A DNA stretch of 64,000 nucleotides from Nostoc sp. KVJ3 (GCF_026127265.1 NZ_WWFG01000001.1:3895501-3959500), one strand, 5' to 3'; shown: positions 32,518 to 42,275, numbered from the stretch's first letter. Made by a program: numbers and translations. Notes: generated by a model not told the origin, from the letters alone.

Positions 32518-33705
32518 TTAAACTAAACGCACAAACTTATTTTTCCCAACTTGTAAAACCTTACCTTGTAACTGGGCAGAATCAGCAAAAGTAGTATCAA
32601 CATCGGTAATGCGATCGCCATCTAAACGCACTCCACCTTCTTGAATTTTCCGCTTCCCTTCCCCTGTACTTTTGCACAAGCCAGTGACATTGAGAATATA
32701 GGCTAATTTAGCGGGAAACTGGGATACTTCAGCTAGAGAAAATTCGGGAACTGCACCTTCTTTACCACCACTTTGCGCTGCTTCTTTCGCTTCTTTAGCG
32801 GCTGTTTCGCCGTGGTATTGCTTGACAACTTCATAAGCTAGAAGTGTCTGGCGATCGCGGGGATTTTCTGGCAGATTATCCAAAGGTAAATCCGTCAGCA
32901 GTTCAAAATACTGTTCCAGCTGATTATCGGGAACCCCTTGTAACTTCTGATATTTTTGCCCCGGATGTTCTGACAACCCAATATAATTACCTAAAGACTT
33001 AGACATTTTTTGCACCCCATCCGTGCCAATCAAAATTGGCAGCAGCATCCCAAACTGGGGCTTTTGACCAAAATGGCGTTGCAAATCTCTGCCTACAGCA
33101 ATGTTAAATTTCTGATCGGTTCCTCCTAATTCCACATCTGCTTCAACAGCAACAGAATCGAAACCTTGCATTAATGGGTATAGGAACTCATGGATAAAAA
33201 TCGGATTCTCTTTCTTATAGCGATCGGCAAATCCTTCTTTCGCCAACATCTGCCCCACCGTCATCGTCGAGAGTAACTCCAAAATTTTCTCTAAGTTGAG
33301 CTTAGAGAGCCATTCGGAGTTATAACGCACCTCTAACCTTCCTGGTGTGTCAAAATCCAAGATAGGACGTACTTGGTCAAGATAAGTCTGGGCATTTTGG
33401 GCTACATCTGCTTCAGTAAGCTGACGACGCACCTCAGATTTCCCAGTTGGATCGCCAATACGTGCTGTAAAATCGCCAATAATTAGAACTGCTATATGGC
33501 CCGCATCTTGAAACGCTCGCAGTTTCCGTACTGGTATGCTATGACCAAGATGAATATCAGTACCAGTAGGGTCAATCCCCAATTTGATCCTTAAAGGTTG
33601 ATTTGTAGTTGCCAAACGCTTTTCTAGACTTTCACTGTTAACATCAACTGGTTGTGGAAAAACTTCTACAACACCACGACGCAGCCAAGCAAAATCTTGC
33701 GTCAT
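32518..33705 (-). CDS. tyrS: Tyrosyl-tRNA synthetase
   Basis: This class I synthetase charges tRNA-Tyr. The 395-residue protein has the HIGH-type motif HLGH (residues 52-55), the tyrosine-recognition and dimer regions (LYPLMQGFDSVAVEADVELGGTDQKFNI), KMSKS in QKMSKSLGN, and a C-terminal S4-like RNA-binding domain (GEGKRKIQEGGVRLDGDRI). ATG at 33705 (MTQDFAWLRRGVVEVFPQP) fits the family; the longer frame adds 44 unrelated residues. It is divergent from the penicillin-binding protein gene, with 173 bases between them. Confidence 0.94.
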   Translation of the reverse strand: MTQDFAWLRRGVVEVFPQPVDVNSESLEKRLATTNQPLRIKLGIDPTGTDIHLGHSIPVRKLRAFQDAGHIAVLIIGDFTARIGDPTGKSEVRRQLTEADVAQNAQTYLDQVRPILDFDTPGRLEVRYNSEWLSKLNLEKILELLSTMTVGQMLAKEGFADRYKKENPIFIHEFLYPLMQGFDSVAVEADVELGGTDQKFNIAVGRDLQRHFGQKPQFGMLLPILIGTDGVQKMSKSLGNYIGLSEHPGQKYQKLQGVPDNQLEQYFELLTDLPLDNLPENPRDRQTLLAYEVVKQYHGETAAKEAKEAAQSGGKEGAVPEFSLAEVSQFPAKLAYILNVTGLCKSTGEGKRKIQEGGVRLDGDRITDVDTTFADSAQLQGKVLQVGKNKFVRLV

Positions 33706-33878
33706 ACTAGAAAATCCACTGTTAGCTATGTTTTGCACGCTAGAAGTTAAGTTGGTTATATTCACTGGCAATTTATCCACTTTCTCATCTGCCAAACTAC
33801 TATAATTGCAAAAAATTAACCGCCTTGCTTCGTCCAATCAATTACAGTTAAATTTATAAGTGAGGAAGTGAAATCGCC

Positions 33879-35804
33879 GTGTCGTCTTCTAGGACTTTTG
33901 AAGATAAACAGCCACAACGTCGGGCTTCATCAGGTTTTGAGTTTTTGAAAGGAGTTGGTCAGGTAACTGGCGGCACTCTCCTCTCAATTACCATGTTGGC
34001 AAGTTCCATTGTAGCCGGAGGACTGGTTGGTTTAGCCATTAGTTTCCGTAACTTGCCAGATGTAAGACAGCTACGTAACTTTTTTCCCTCAGAAACAACT
34101 TACATCTATGACGTTAAGGGTAAACTTTTAACAAGTATTCACGGGGAAGCGAACCGGGAAGTCGTACCCCTGGATAGAATTTCTCCCAACTTAAAACGGG
34201 CGGTATTAGCCAGTGAAGATAGCCACTTCTACGATCACCACGGGATTAACCCTGTTGGCGTTGGGCGGGCTGTGGTAGTTAATGCTGTAGCTGGTGGAGT
34301 CAAAGAGGGTGGCTCTACTGTTACTATGCAGTTGGTAAAAAACCTGTTTTTGACTCACAAGCGCGCCTTTACCCGGAAGTTAGCGGAAGCGGTGCTAGCA
34401 ATCCGGTTAGAGCAAATTCTCACTAAAGACCAAATTTTAGAAATGTACCTCAATCAAGTTTATTGGGGTCATAACAATTATGGTGTACAAACAGCAGCTC
34501 GCAGCTACTTTAATAAGTCAGCAGAGTATTTAAGCTTGGGTGAGTCAGCAATGATGGCGGGTTTGATCCAAGCACCAGAAGAATTTAGCCCCTTTGTGAG
34601 CATGAAACTGGCTAAACAGAAACAAAAAGAAGTGCTGGGGCGGATGCTGGAATTAAACTGGATCGGTCAGTCGGAGTACGATGATGCCCTGAAACAAGAA
34701 ATCAAACTTGGTAAAATCAAATCCTTCCAAGGTAGTGCCCTACCTTATGTAACCAATACTGTAGCGCAGGAGTTGGCTAAGAAGTTTGGGCGGGATGCAC
34801 TACTCAAAGGTGGGATGCGGGTACAAACTACAGTTGATGCCAACTTCCAAATGATGGCAGAGGAAACTGTCACCAAGTGGCATAAAACGCTTTTAGAGCA
34901 GGGATTAGCGAAGAATCAAATGGCTCTAGTAGCAGTTGATCCACGCACGCATTTTATCAAAGCATTAGTGGGCGGTATCGATCCTAAGACCAGTGAATTC
35001 AATCGTGCGACTCAAGCTCAACGCCAGCCTGGATCTTCTTTTAAGCCCTTTGTATATTATACTGCTTTCTCTACTGGTAAGTATACGCCAGACTCGACGG
35101 TGGATGATTCTCCAGTTAGCTATCGAGATGGTAATGGTTGGTACTCCCCCAGGAATTACGATAACACTTTTAGGGGATCGATGCCGATTCGCACGGCTTT
35201 AGCTCAGTCACGCAACATTCCCGTAATCAAGATTGGTAAGGCTGTGGGGATGAATAGGGTGATCGAAACTTGCCGGACTTTGGGCATTACGAGTCCGATG
35301 GAACCTGTTACTTCTTTACCTCTTGGTGCAATTGGTGTCACACCATTAGAAATGGCTAGTGCTTATGCAACCTTTGCAAATTATGGTTGGCAGTCGCCAC
35401 CAACTGTAATTGCTCGTGTCACTGATAGTAGTGGTAACGTGTTACTAGATAATACTCCTAAGCCCCAGTTAGTTCTCGATCCTTGGGCATCAGCAGCAAT
35501 TCTCGATGTGATGCGATCGGTAATTTCTGAAGGTACTGGTAAAGGTGCTGCTATAGGCCGTCCAGCCGCCGGGAAGACGGGAACAACATCATCAGAAAAG
35601 GATATTTGGTTTGTTGGTACTGTACCACAATTAACAGCTGCTGTCTGGGTAGGCAGAGACGACAACAGACAATTAGCCGATCATGCAACAGGTGGTGTTT
35701 TGGTCGCTCCTATTTGGAAAGATTTTATGGAGAAGGCACTTAAGAATGTACCAGTAGAAAACTTTAAGCCACCTTCCCAGTTTACTCGCCCCAAGTCACA
35801 ATAA
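33879..35804 (+). CDS. Class A penicillin-binding protein (transglycosylase/transpeptidase, PBP1A type)
   Basis: The 641-residue bifunctional peptidoglycan synthase has a membrane helix at about 33-57 and a GT51 glycosyltransferase domain with Glu113 in ASEDSHFYDHHG and the EGGSTVTMQLVKNLFL motif. The transpeptidase domain has SxxK at Ser386 (GSSFKPF), SRN in AQSRNIPV and KTGTT near residue 565. Start is GTG at 33879 with GAGG 13-16 bases upstream. There is no PASTA or long C-terminal extension. Nostoc has several such enzymes, some needed for heterocyst differentiation; which one this is cannot be told. Confidence 0.92.
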   Translation: MSSSRTFEDKQPQRRASSGFEFLKGVGQVTGGTLLSITMLASSIVAGGLVGLAISFRNLPDVRQLRNFFPSETTYIYDVKGKLLTSIHGEANREVVPLDRISPNLKRAVLASEDSHFYDHHGINPVGVGRAVVVNAVAGGVKEGGSTVTMQLVKNLFLTHKRAFTRKLAEAVLAIRLEQILTKDQILEMYLNQVYWGHNNYGVQTAARSYFNKSAEYLSLGESAMMAGLIQAPEEFSPFVSMKLAKQKQKEVLGRMLELNWIGQSEYDDALKQEIKLGKIKSFQGSALPYVTNTVAQELAKKFGRDALLKGGMRVQTTVDANFQMMAEETVTKWHKTLLEQGLAKNQMALVAVDPRTHFIKALVGGIDPKTSEFNRATQAQRQPGSSFKPFVYYTAFSTGKYTPDSTVDDSPVSYRDGNGWYSPRNYDNTFRGSMPIRTALAQSRNIPVIKIGKAVGMNRVIETCRTLGITSPMEPVTSLPLGAIGVTPLEMASAYATFANYGWQSPPTVIARVTDSSGNVLLDNTPKPQLVLDPWASAAILDVMRSVISEGTGKGAAIGRPAAGKTGTTSSEKDIWFVGTVPQLTAAVWVGRDDNRQLADHATGGVLVAPIWKDFMEKALKNVPVENFKPPSQFTRPKSQ

Positions 35805-35811
35805 TTTTAGG

Positions 35812-35860
35812 TTTTAGATTTTGGATTAATTGCTAATCCAAAATTCAAAATCTAAAATTA
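35812..35860. terminator. Bidirectional terminator-like hairpin
   Basis: TTTTAGATTTTGGATTA (from 35812) pairs with TAATCCAAAATTCAAAATCTAAAATT (to 35860), forming a long AT-rich stem between two converging genes. T-rich flanks exist on both strands. The sequence also belongs to the ATTTTGGATTT dispersed family seen at 28545-28660. Confidence 0.6.
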
Positions 35861-35861
35861 A

Positions 35862-36185
35862 CTAAGCTTGTTTTTCTAGCTCGGCTTTCATCCGTTCTAA
35901 AGTGAGGTGCATTTGGTCAAACATTTGTTGGGGAGTGACACCGAACTGACCTAATTGCGTTTTCAGTTGTTCTACAGTCATTTGGGCCATGAAATCTTCT
36001 GATAGCTCGAAGCGCTTCATAAAGATGCGATACCGATCCATCATGGCTTCCATTTGCTCAATAAACAGCTTTTTACCATCGCGGTCAAATTTGCCGTAGT
36101 TGTTACCAAGCTTGATTAGCGCTTGATAATCCTCAAAGAGTTGTTTTGCTTCTTGCTGAACTATCTCAGAATCGAAGAATCCCAT
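35862..36185 (-). CDS. DUF1825-family protein
   Basis: The 107-residue, entirely helical protein MGFFDSEIVQQEAKQLFEDYQ... with FIEQMEAMMDRYRIFMKRFELSEDFMAQM and GQFGVTPQQMFDQMHLTLERMKAEL matches DUF1825, a family found almost only in cyanobacteria. The role is unknown. There are no membrane segments or cysteines. Coiled-coil potential is visible in residues 35-65. Confidence 0.85.
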   Translation of the reverse strand: MGFFDSEIVQQEAKQLFEDYQALIKLGNNYGKFDRDGKKLFIEQMEAMMDRYRIFMKRFELSEDFMAQMTVEQLKTQLGQFGVTPQQMFDQMHLTLERMKAELEKQA

Positions 36186-36311
36186 ATTGCTTATATTAAA
36201 CTGAGCGTCTAGACTCAGTAGCTTAATAGTTTTACTTCTATTTATTATTTTAGTCTAGGTGAGTAATCTAGTGACGAAGCTTCGCTTTTAGTACGGTTTG
36301 TTACCGAAATT

Positions 36312-37244
36312 TCAACACTTGACTTGAGGGCCTTTCCCCTGTGTAAAACGACTTAATAAAGCGGCAATACTCATAGCTTTAGCCATTGATTTAGGATTGG
36401 TATTTTCACCCGGTTTAATTTTCAGTCCAGAAGCGTATTTTAAGGCTAGTGAATTTTGCGGGTTCAGTTTTAATGCTTGACAGATGTAAACCCTAGCCAT
36501 ACCGATAAATTTTTGTTTGAAATGTACTAAACCTAATAAGGCATAATAATCACTGTTATTTGGGTCTAACTTGATGGCATCGCGTAGTTCTTGCACAGCG
36601 AGGGGCCATTTGGCTAGCCTGACATACTCAATAGCTCGCTGGTAGTGACGTTGAGCGTAGTTTGTCAAAACTGGTTTGACATCCGTTTGTTCAGATAATG
36701 TCAATTCAACTGGCTTGACTTCTATCTTCGGAATGATGGGAACAGCTTTTTGTAGTAGGAATAGGTCTGGTTTATGCAACCGTAAGTATACTAAATTCAG
36801 TATATTAATTTGTTGTGTCACCTGATAAAACTGATCTAGTGATTTGTATTGAGCTTCTGCATAGCAAGCGATCGCTTCTTCATAAAACAATTCTGCTCCA
36901 GATGTAGGCATTTCCATCATTTCCTGAGCGATCGCACTTTGAAAAGACAAACGTTTATGCTCCAAAACTCTTGCATCTGATCGCAGCATAGCGATCGCAA
37001 TCAAGCGCTTCTGGCGATTTTTCAGTTGTGCATAAGCTGGATTGATTAAATGGCTAAATATTGCCGTTGCTAATTTTTGGTCTGAATCACAGTTTTTGGC
37101 ATGGCGATCGGGATGTAGCAGTTTCGCTAAAGTGTGATAGCGTTTGAAAATCTGGCGATCGTCAGCAATCACAGAAATTCCTAGCACAGCGTAAGGATCG
37201 CAAAGCTTTTCAACCCATCCCGACGGTAGTAAGGTCTGTGACAT
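36312..37244 (-). CDS. J-domain protein with C-terminal TPR repeats
   Basis: The 310-residue protein starts with a J domain: DPYAVLGISVIADDRQIFKRYHTLAKLLHPDRH with HPD at residues 44-46, followed by a helix containing NPAYAQLKNRQKR. Residues 195-280 hold tetratricopeptide-like repeats (YQRAIEYVRLAKWPLAVQELRDAIKLDPNNSDYYALLG and ARVYICQALKLNPQNSLALKYASG). It is an Hsp70 co-chaperone by inference, with TPRs for client binding. It lacks the zinc and C-terminal domains of DnaJ. Neighbours give no hint. Confidence 0.85.
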   Translation of the reverse strand: MSQTLLPSGWVEKLCDPYAVLGISVIADDRQIFKRYHTLAKLLHPDRHAKNCDSDQKLATAIFSHLINPAYAQLKNRQKRLIAIAMLRSDARVLEHKRLSFQSAIAQEMMEMPTSGAELFYEEAIACYAEAQYKSLDQFYQVTQQINILNLVYLRLHKPDLFLLQKAVPIIPKIEVKPVELTLSEQTDVKPVLTNYAQRHYQRAIEYVRLAKWPLAVQELRDAIKLDPNNSDYYALLGLVHFKQKFIGMARVYICQALKLNPQNSLALKYASGLKIKPGENTNPKSMAKAMSIAALLSRFTQGKGPQVKC

Positions 37245-37433
37245 AGTAGTAATAAAGCTGTTAAAAACTTAAAATTAGCATCAAAGCTCAATGCACAGTC
37301 ATGTGAAACTTACTCAAATTTCTTCAAATACTAAATTGTACATAGGACTTCCCATCTAAAAGTCTGAAGGGCAAGACAGGATAGTTGACTGTCTGATTGT
37401 CGGAACTGTGGTATTGGTAAATTTATTAGAAAT

Positions 37434-37808
37434 ATGTTGACTAAGCGCAAAAGCCGAAGTATTGCAGCTGTTTTAGCTTTTTCTGGCACGCTGACAATTT
37501 CAGGATTACATAAATTCTATCTGGGACAGCCGTTGTGGGGTGTTTTGTATGTGTTGCTTTCCTGGACACCCATCCCCAAGGTAGCTAGTGCCATTGAGGG
37601 AGTTTGGTATTTAGCCCAAGACGAAGAAGCTTTTGACCGTAATTTTAATCTTGGCAAGTCAGCAACAAAGAACTCACAAAAGTTAAGTAATCAGGTTGGA
37701 GCGATCGCTGAGGCAATGCGAGAATTAGATGCTTTGCGTCAAGATGGACTGATTTCAGAGTATGAGTTTGAGCAAAAGCGCCGCCAATTGCTAGACCAGA
37801 TTTCTTGA
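37434..37808 (+). CDS. TM2-domain membrane protein with C-terminal SHOCT-like motif
   Basis: In the 124-residue product, residues 8-60 form a TM2-type unit: a helix (IAAVLAFSGTLTISGLHKFYLG) with the typical G-x-H-x-FYLG turn, then a second helix (WGVLYVLLSWTPIPKVAS). The C terminus (ELDALRQDGLISEYEFEQKRRQLL) is a SHOCT-like short helical motif, often at the end of membrane-associated bacterial proteins. The function is unknown. The HhH-protein gene follows after 14 bases, so the two are co-transcribed. Confidence 0.82.
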   Translation: MLTKRKSRSIAAVLAFSGTLTISGLHKFYLGQPLWGVLYVLLSWTPIPKVASAIEGVWYLAQDEEAFDRNFNLGKSATKNSQKLSNQVGAIAEAMRELDALRQDGLISEYEFEQKRRQLLDQIS

Positions 37809-37822
37809 GGTAAGCAACAATT

Positions 37823-38356
37823 ATGAATAACTGGCTACCTTTAAACTCCAGGCTGCAAAAACTCCGCGCCAAACTCCTCAACGATCCCTACTATCGCCTC
37901 CAATCTGGGGAAGAAATTCAGATAGCAGCAAAATTAGGTATTCGCATTGATGCTAATCAAGCGACTGTAGATGATTGGTTACGTTTACCAGGTTTGTCAA
38001 TTCACCAAGCGCGATCGCTTGTGGAACTTTCGCGTTCTGGTGTTAAATTTTACTGTATTGAAGATATTGCTGCGGCTTTGGGTATGCCCGCGCCGCGCCT
38101 GGAACCATTAAAGCCTCTGCTAAATTTTATTTACTATGACCACGAATCTCTAGAAAGTCCAATACAGTTAGTCAATCCAAATACAGCAACAGTTGAAAAG
38201 TTAGCACAAATCCCATTTATCGATTTGTCTTTGGCGCAAGCGGTGGTGCAAAATCGGCAATCAGGGGGACTTTACCACAACTTGGCTGATTTTCAACGAC
38301 GGTTAGAGTTAACTGGTGATGCGATCGCTCAGATCATGTATTATTTAACGTTTTAA
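37823..38356 (+). CDS. Helix-hairpin-helix protein (ComEA-like, no signal peptide)
   Basis: The 177-residue protein has two helix-hairpin-helix units: around residues 45-70 (NQATVDDWLRLPGLSIHQARSLVELSRSG) and residues 120-160 (VNPNTATVEKLAQIPFIDLSLAQAVVQNRQSGGLYHNLADFQ). The NPNTA start and the L-P/I-P-G-like turn resemble the DNA-binding half of ComEA, but there is no membrane anchor, so it probably acts in the cytoplasm. DNA or protein binding is inferred. A hairpin lies 44 bases after the stop. Confidence 0.78.
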   Translation: MNNWLPLNSRLQKLRAKLLNDPYYRLQSGEEIQIAAKLGIRIDANQATVDDWLRLPGLSIHQARSLVELSRSGVKFYCIEDIAAALGMPAPRLEPLKPLLNFIYYDHESLESPIQLVNPNTATVEKLAQIPFIDLSLAQAVVQNRQSGGLYHNLADFQRRLELTGDAIAQIMYYLTF

Positions 38357-38399
38357 GTTTAAAGTGTAGGGCTTCTTATTTGTATGCAATACACTTTGA

Positions 38400-38422
38400 C
38401 CTCTCTCCTAAAACGAGAGAGG
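38400..38422. terminator. Hairpin after the HhH gene
   Basis: CCTCTCTC (38400-38407) pairs with GAGAGAGG (38415-38422) across a seven-base loop. It lies 44 bases after the HhH stop and before the converging lepB. T-rich sequence is limited, so it may be a dispersed repeat with terminator activity. Confidence 0.45.
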
Positions 38423-38484
38423 CTTTGAATCTTACTCCCCTTCCCCTGTAGGGAAAGGGTTGGAGGTTAGGTCTCTATTAGACT

Positions 38485-38518
38485 CAACTCCAAACTCCAA
38501 ACTCCAAACTCCAAACTA
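38485..38518. repeat. STRR tract, heptamer ACTCCAA
   Basis: The heptamer ACTCCAA is repeated more than four times head to tail, immediately before the lepB stop codon on the opposite strand. It is a classical heptanucleotide STRR. Confidence 0.85.
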
Positions 38519-38519
38519 T

Positions 38520-39092
38520 TTAAATAAACCCAATGCGATCGAGAGGCCAAAAGCGAAATGTTGCCCTACCGATGACATTTTTTTGGGGTAAAAAGCCCCA
38601 ATAGCGAGAGTCATTACTATCGTTGCGGTTATCTCCCATGACAAAAAATTCGTCTTCTGGAACTTTCACTGGTGGATATGGCTGATTTGGGGGTTCAGCG
38701 ATGTAGTCTTCTGCCAAGGGTTGACCGTTGAGGTAGACTTTGCCAGAAGCAACACTAATTACCTCACCAGGCTGACCAATAACTCGCTTGATGAAAGCTT
38801 GGTCTTTGGGATATCCCCGACGTTGTAGTTCTGCGGGTGGCTGAAAAACAATAATATCCCCAGTTGTGGGAGGATGAAAATGGTAGGATATTTTTTCAAC
38901 TACCAAGCGATCGCCAGTATGCAAGGTTGGCAGCATCGAATCAGAAGGGATATAGCGGGGTTCGGCAATAAAAGTCCTGATCAGAAGTGCTAAAAATAAT
39001 GCGATCGCAACTAAAATCAGATTTTCTTGCCAACTACGCAATACTTTTAACGACGCATGTTCTTCTTTGACATCACTTTCGTGAGGAATCAT
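38520..39092 (-). CDS. lepB: Signal peptidase I
   Basis: Signal peptidase I cleaves Sec and Tat signal peptides at the outer membrane face. The 190-residue protein has one N-terminal helix (ENLILVAIALFLALLIRTFI), the catalytic serine Ser52 in IPSDSMLPTL, the general-base lysine Lys102 in QAFIKRVIGQPGE, and the C-terminal FVMGDNRNDSNDSRYWG block. Cyanobacteria usually have two such enzymes, one for thylakoid-associated proteins; which type this is cannot be told. Confidence 0.94.
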   Translation of the reverse strand: MIPHESDVKEEHASLKVLRSWQENLILVAIALFLALLIRTFIAEPRYIPSDSMLPTLHTGDRLVVEKISYHFHPPTTGDIIVFQPPAELQRRGYPKDQAFIKRVIGQPGEVISVASGKVYLNGQPLAEDYIAEPPNQPYPPVKVPEDEFFVMGDNRNDSNDSRYWGFLPQKNVIGRATFRFWPLDRIGFI

Positions 39093-39180
39093 AAAAATTT
39101 GTAGCCAGTTTCAGAAGTGGGACAAATACCTTGATTATTTTGACTCAAAAGGTAAGTAGAGCGCCGTAAATAATTAAAGG

Positions 39181-39255
39181 TTTGTAGTGAGGGCTTCAGC
39201 CCTAATTTGAGAGATCAAGCCCTCTCTACGAGACGCTGTTCGCGTTCACTACAAG
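39181..39255. repeat. Small palindromic element with TTGTAGTGA ends
   Basis: Inverted ends TTGTAGTGA (39182-39190) and TCACTACAA (39246-39254) flank a core holding GGGCTTCAGCCC and CTACGAGACGCTGTTCGCG. It is a short dispersed element of the type common near Nostoc genes and lies upstream of lepB. Confidence 0.65.
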
Positions 39256-40826
39256 CTAATTCCAATTTAATTTACATTCCTTAATATACCTTGATTTTTT
39301 CTCGCCTACTTACTTATACTTATAAACAATTTAGGTCTTGCATCAACCCATACAGATATTAAATAATACAGTTAATACGTCTACTAAACACAAGTAAAAG
39401 TACTGTAAATAAACTATGATATGTCTTAGGCAATACAAGTAAATCATTAAGATTCCTGGATAATTAAGAATCCTAATTCTAATTGTTGCAATTATAAGGC
39501 AAGTTATTGGATAATTTTCAGTTCTACTTCCTCCTTTCTTCGGTATAGGCTGATATGATGTGCAGTAAATTGCCCATAGTTCTCGCCTTACCCCTCGCCA
39601 AAGCATCGTAAGGTTCCCAATAGTGCGGGTGGGGTAGTTTTATTATGGATCATTGAGCAGATTTGATATCGGCTGAAGGAAAATATATTTTGATTGCATT
39701 GTTAAGTGATATTACATAAAAGTCATTGCTATTTAAATGTACTTTTAAATACAAAATCTTAGCTTTATCAAGGTATATAGAAAAAACATTTTGCACTTAC
39801 GTGTAGAATTTAATAGTTCAATAGCATAAATGCCACATAGGACTCAATATTGATTTAAAAAACTTGCCTATATGTATTCAGTTTTTTACGTAATTACACG
39901 GTGACACTACATATTAGATTGTACTATTAATAAGATATATATCTCCTAGATTATCGAGAACAAGATTAACAGACAAAAGTCACTAGCAATTTAGGCTAAA
40001 AGTATCAGCATTAAAAATAGGACTAAACTGCCGATAAAATTATTTTTGCTAAATGAGTCAAAAGTATCTAGATTAACGCATAAGTGCCCCTTGGCAACGA
40101 GAAACTATATTTAATCAATTTTCGTCTGGTCTGTTTAATAGAAAGTGCAAGGTAATATTCTGTGAGTCGAAAACTTAACTTTTTCTTAAAAAGGAAGTAA
40201 TGGCAGCAGGCAGTAGAATATATCTTATCAAGAATAGAACTAATAGTTTCCTATACTCTTTTTTGAAAGATACCCCTTCCCTTGTAAGTAGTTTTGGATG
40301 TTAATCAAATAATTCACAAAGTTGTATAACTTACAATTTTGCTGTCAGAAGGTCTGAAGATAAAAATTTCAGCTTGCGAAAACTGCAAATTCTAGGCGCA
40401 ACAGTCTAGCTCGATCTTATTTATAAAGCTATAAAACTTGAAATGATCGTGTTGCCTTAGCGGTGAAATGAAAGACAGAAACTAATTCAGAATTCCTATT
40501 TAAGAGGATGTTGGGGTGTGGTTAATTATCTAATTTTGCTCCTTCTTGGAGCTAGCGTTAAGAATTTGGAAGTACAGACTTTGCCTTTGATGAATGGGTT
40601 GGATATTAAACAGTACTAAGTATTGTGTAAGCGCTCATCCAAATCTAAAGTATGTAGATTCAGTTAAAGCGGTATAGTCTATCTTTTCAATGGTAAATCT
40701 TCGTTAGCCCCAATTCCAATTTTCAAGATTACCAGAAAGTAACGGGTATCTAAGATATCTAAAAAATGTGCTATAACGTACCGTCATAACCGGGGTTGAT
40801 GGTTCGATATTTGAAGGAGCTATGAG
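39256..40826. other. Long AT-rich intergenic region, no gene recognised
   Basis: About 1.6 kb without a supported gene. A minus-strand open frame at 39343-39606 gives a tyrosine- and isoleucine-rich peptide with no ribosome-binding site or recognisable motif, and I do not call it. The region has many short A/T runs and a weak hairpin (GCTCCTTCTTGGAGC near 40541). It could contain an unrecognised RNA or decayed gene. A possible -10 (TATAAC) near 40772 precedes the deacetylase gene. Confidence 0.45.
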
Positions 40827-41735
40827 GTGGAAAACAATAAGTCGTTTTTGTGGCCAGAAGGAATATTAATTGCACTGCTTGCTTTAGGTGGTGTTTTTAG
40901 CCTTGCTTTTATGATGCTTCTAAGGCCAAATGCTTCGGAAGCTCAGATTAGACAAAATATAGATATCAAAGATGTAGCTGCAAACGTAGGAACTCAGCAG
41001 CGCATTGAGAAATTAAAAGCAGCAATGCTTACAAGTTGGCAACAAGAAGCACAAACAAAGGGTTTAGCCTATGCTGTGCCGACACGTTTTCAAGGAGCCA
41101 TAATTGAAGAGGCAAAACTTACTCAGGGTCAAAAAGTGATTGCTCTAACTTTTGATGATGGCCCTTGGCCTGAAACTACAGAGCAAGTATTAGATATTCT
41201 GAAATCAAATAATATCAAAGGAACGTTTTTTGTTGTTGGGCAGAATCTAAAAAATTTTCCAGAAATAGGAAAGAAAATTGTAACTCAAGGTCACGTCATT
41301 GCTAACCATACTTGGCATCACTGGTATCACTTCTTTAATCAAGAAGCGGCAGCTTATGAAATTGACCGCACAACAGACCTAATTTATCAAATTACAGGTG
41401 CTAAAACAAATCTGTTCCGACCGCCTGGTGGTATGCTGCACAATGGATTATCTGCTTATGCGAAAGGACAGAAGTATGCTGTAATCATGTGGTCGGCTGA
41501 CTCCACAGACTACAAATTACCACCTGTACCAAAGTTGATCGATAACGTAATTAAAGATTCCAAACCTGGTGGTATTGTACTAATGCATGATGGTGGTGGA
41601 AACCGTTCAAGAACTGTACAAGCTTTACCAGAAATTATTAGCAATTTTAGAAAACAAGGCTATCGCTTTGTGACTATTCCAGAACTTTTAGAAATGGAAG
41701 ATGCAGATAAAAAGCTGCTTGCTAAGAAAAAGTAA
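40827..41735 (+). CDS. Membrane-anchored polysaccharide deacetylase (NodB homology)
   Basis: The 302-residue protein has an N-terminal membrane anchor (about residues 12-32) and a NodB/CE4 deacetylase domain. Motifs: MT1 TFDDGPWP with Asp110 and Asp111; MT2 metal histidines His161 and His165 in HTWHH; MT3 RPPGG; MT4 with MWSADSTDYK; MT5 VLMHDGGG. It likely removes N-acetyl groups from peptidoglycan or an extracellular glycan. Start is GTG at 40827, with AAGGAG seven bases upstream. It has no operon partners; the next gene is a small membrane protein. Confidence 0.9.
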   Translation: MENNKSFLWPEGILIALLALGGVFSLAFMMLLRPNASEAQIRQNIDIKDVAANVGTQQRIEKLKAAMLTSWQQEAQTKGLAYAVPTRFQGAIIEEAKLTQGQKVIALTFDDGPWPETTEQVLDILKSNNIKGTFFVVGQNLKNFPEIGKKIVTQGHVIANHTWHHWYHFFNQEAAAYEIDRTTDLIYQITGAKTNLFRPPGGMLHNGLSAYAKGQKYAVIMWSADSTDYKLPPVPKLIDNVIKDSKPGGIVLMHDGGGNRSRTVQALPEIISNFRKQGYRFVTIPELLEMEDADKKLLAKKK

Positions 41736-41810
41736 TAATTATTAATTATAGTTAATCAATTAATACTAATTGGCTAAAAACTAAAATTCATTATCATGAA
41801 TAATTGAGAT

Positions 41811-42257
41811 ATGTGGGAACGAGACGATATAACATTATCAATACTTCCCACAATATTTTTTGGATCACCTTTTCCTGAACCACCAAGCAATCGAGAGTCA
41901 TTAATACTTCTCGCAATAATATTTGGGCTACCTTTTTTTGGAGGAGCATTTGCTGGAATAGCTACTCTACTTATCACAAGGAAAACCAATTTTTTCATTG
42001 AAATATTTAGACTATTAATTGGTGCTATCGGAGGGTATGAAGGTCTATTAATCGGGTTTATTATTCTTAATAAAGATTCATTTAAAAATCAAAACGAAAT
42101 ACTTAAATTAATTATTGATTTTCATTATGCAATACTTAAAGTAATTATTAATTTTCCTCAAATTGATTTGAGATTATTAATTCTGGGTATGTTAGGGGCA
42201 ATAGGTGCAAGTATAGCTATATTTATGATGAGAAAGGTCTTTCGCTGGGGTTCATAA
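41811..42257 (+). CDS. Small hydrophobic membrane protein, unknown
   Basis: In the 148-residue protein, three to four predicted helices are visible: LILLAIIFGLPFFGGAFAGIATLLI, FRLLIGAIGGYEGLLIGFIIL, a weaker ILKVIINFPQIDLRLLIL, and GMLGAIGASIAIFMM. The second helix recurs in a remnant at 42409-42534. No known family is recognised. The codon usage is very AT-rich compared with neighbouring genes, which hints at acquisition. A MITE-like element starts 19 bases after the stop. Confidence 0.6.
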   Translation: MWERDDITLSILPTIFFGSPFPEPPSNRESLILLAIIFGLPFFGGAFAGIATLLITRKTNFFIEIFRLLIGAIGGYEGLLIGFIILNKDSFKNQNEILKLIIDFHYAILKVIINFPQIDLRLLILGMLGAIGASIAIFMMRKVFRWGS

Positions 42258-42275
42258 ATTCCTAAACTATAAATG

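Noticed and set aside
38485..38518. Possible CRISPR-like repetition
   Set aside because: Units are seven bases with no spacers; this is an STRR. The same holds for 2561-2679, 27463-27515 and 56832-56900.
39343..39606. Minus-strand frame of 87 codons
   Set aside because: AT-rich DNA giving a Tyr/Ile-rich peptide without motif, start context or conservation signal.
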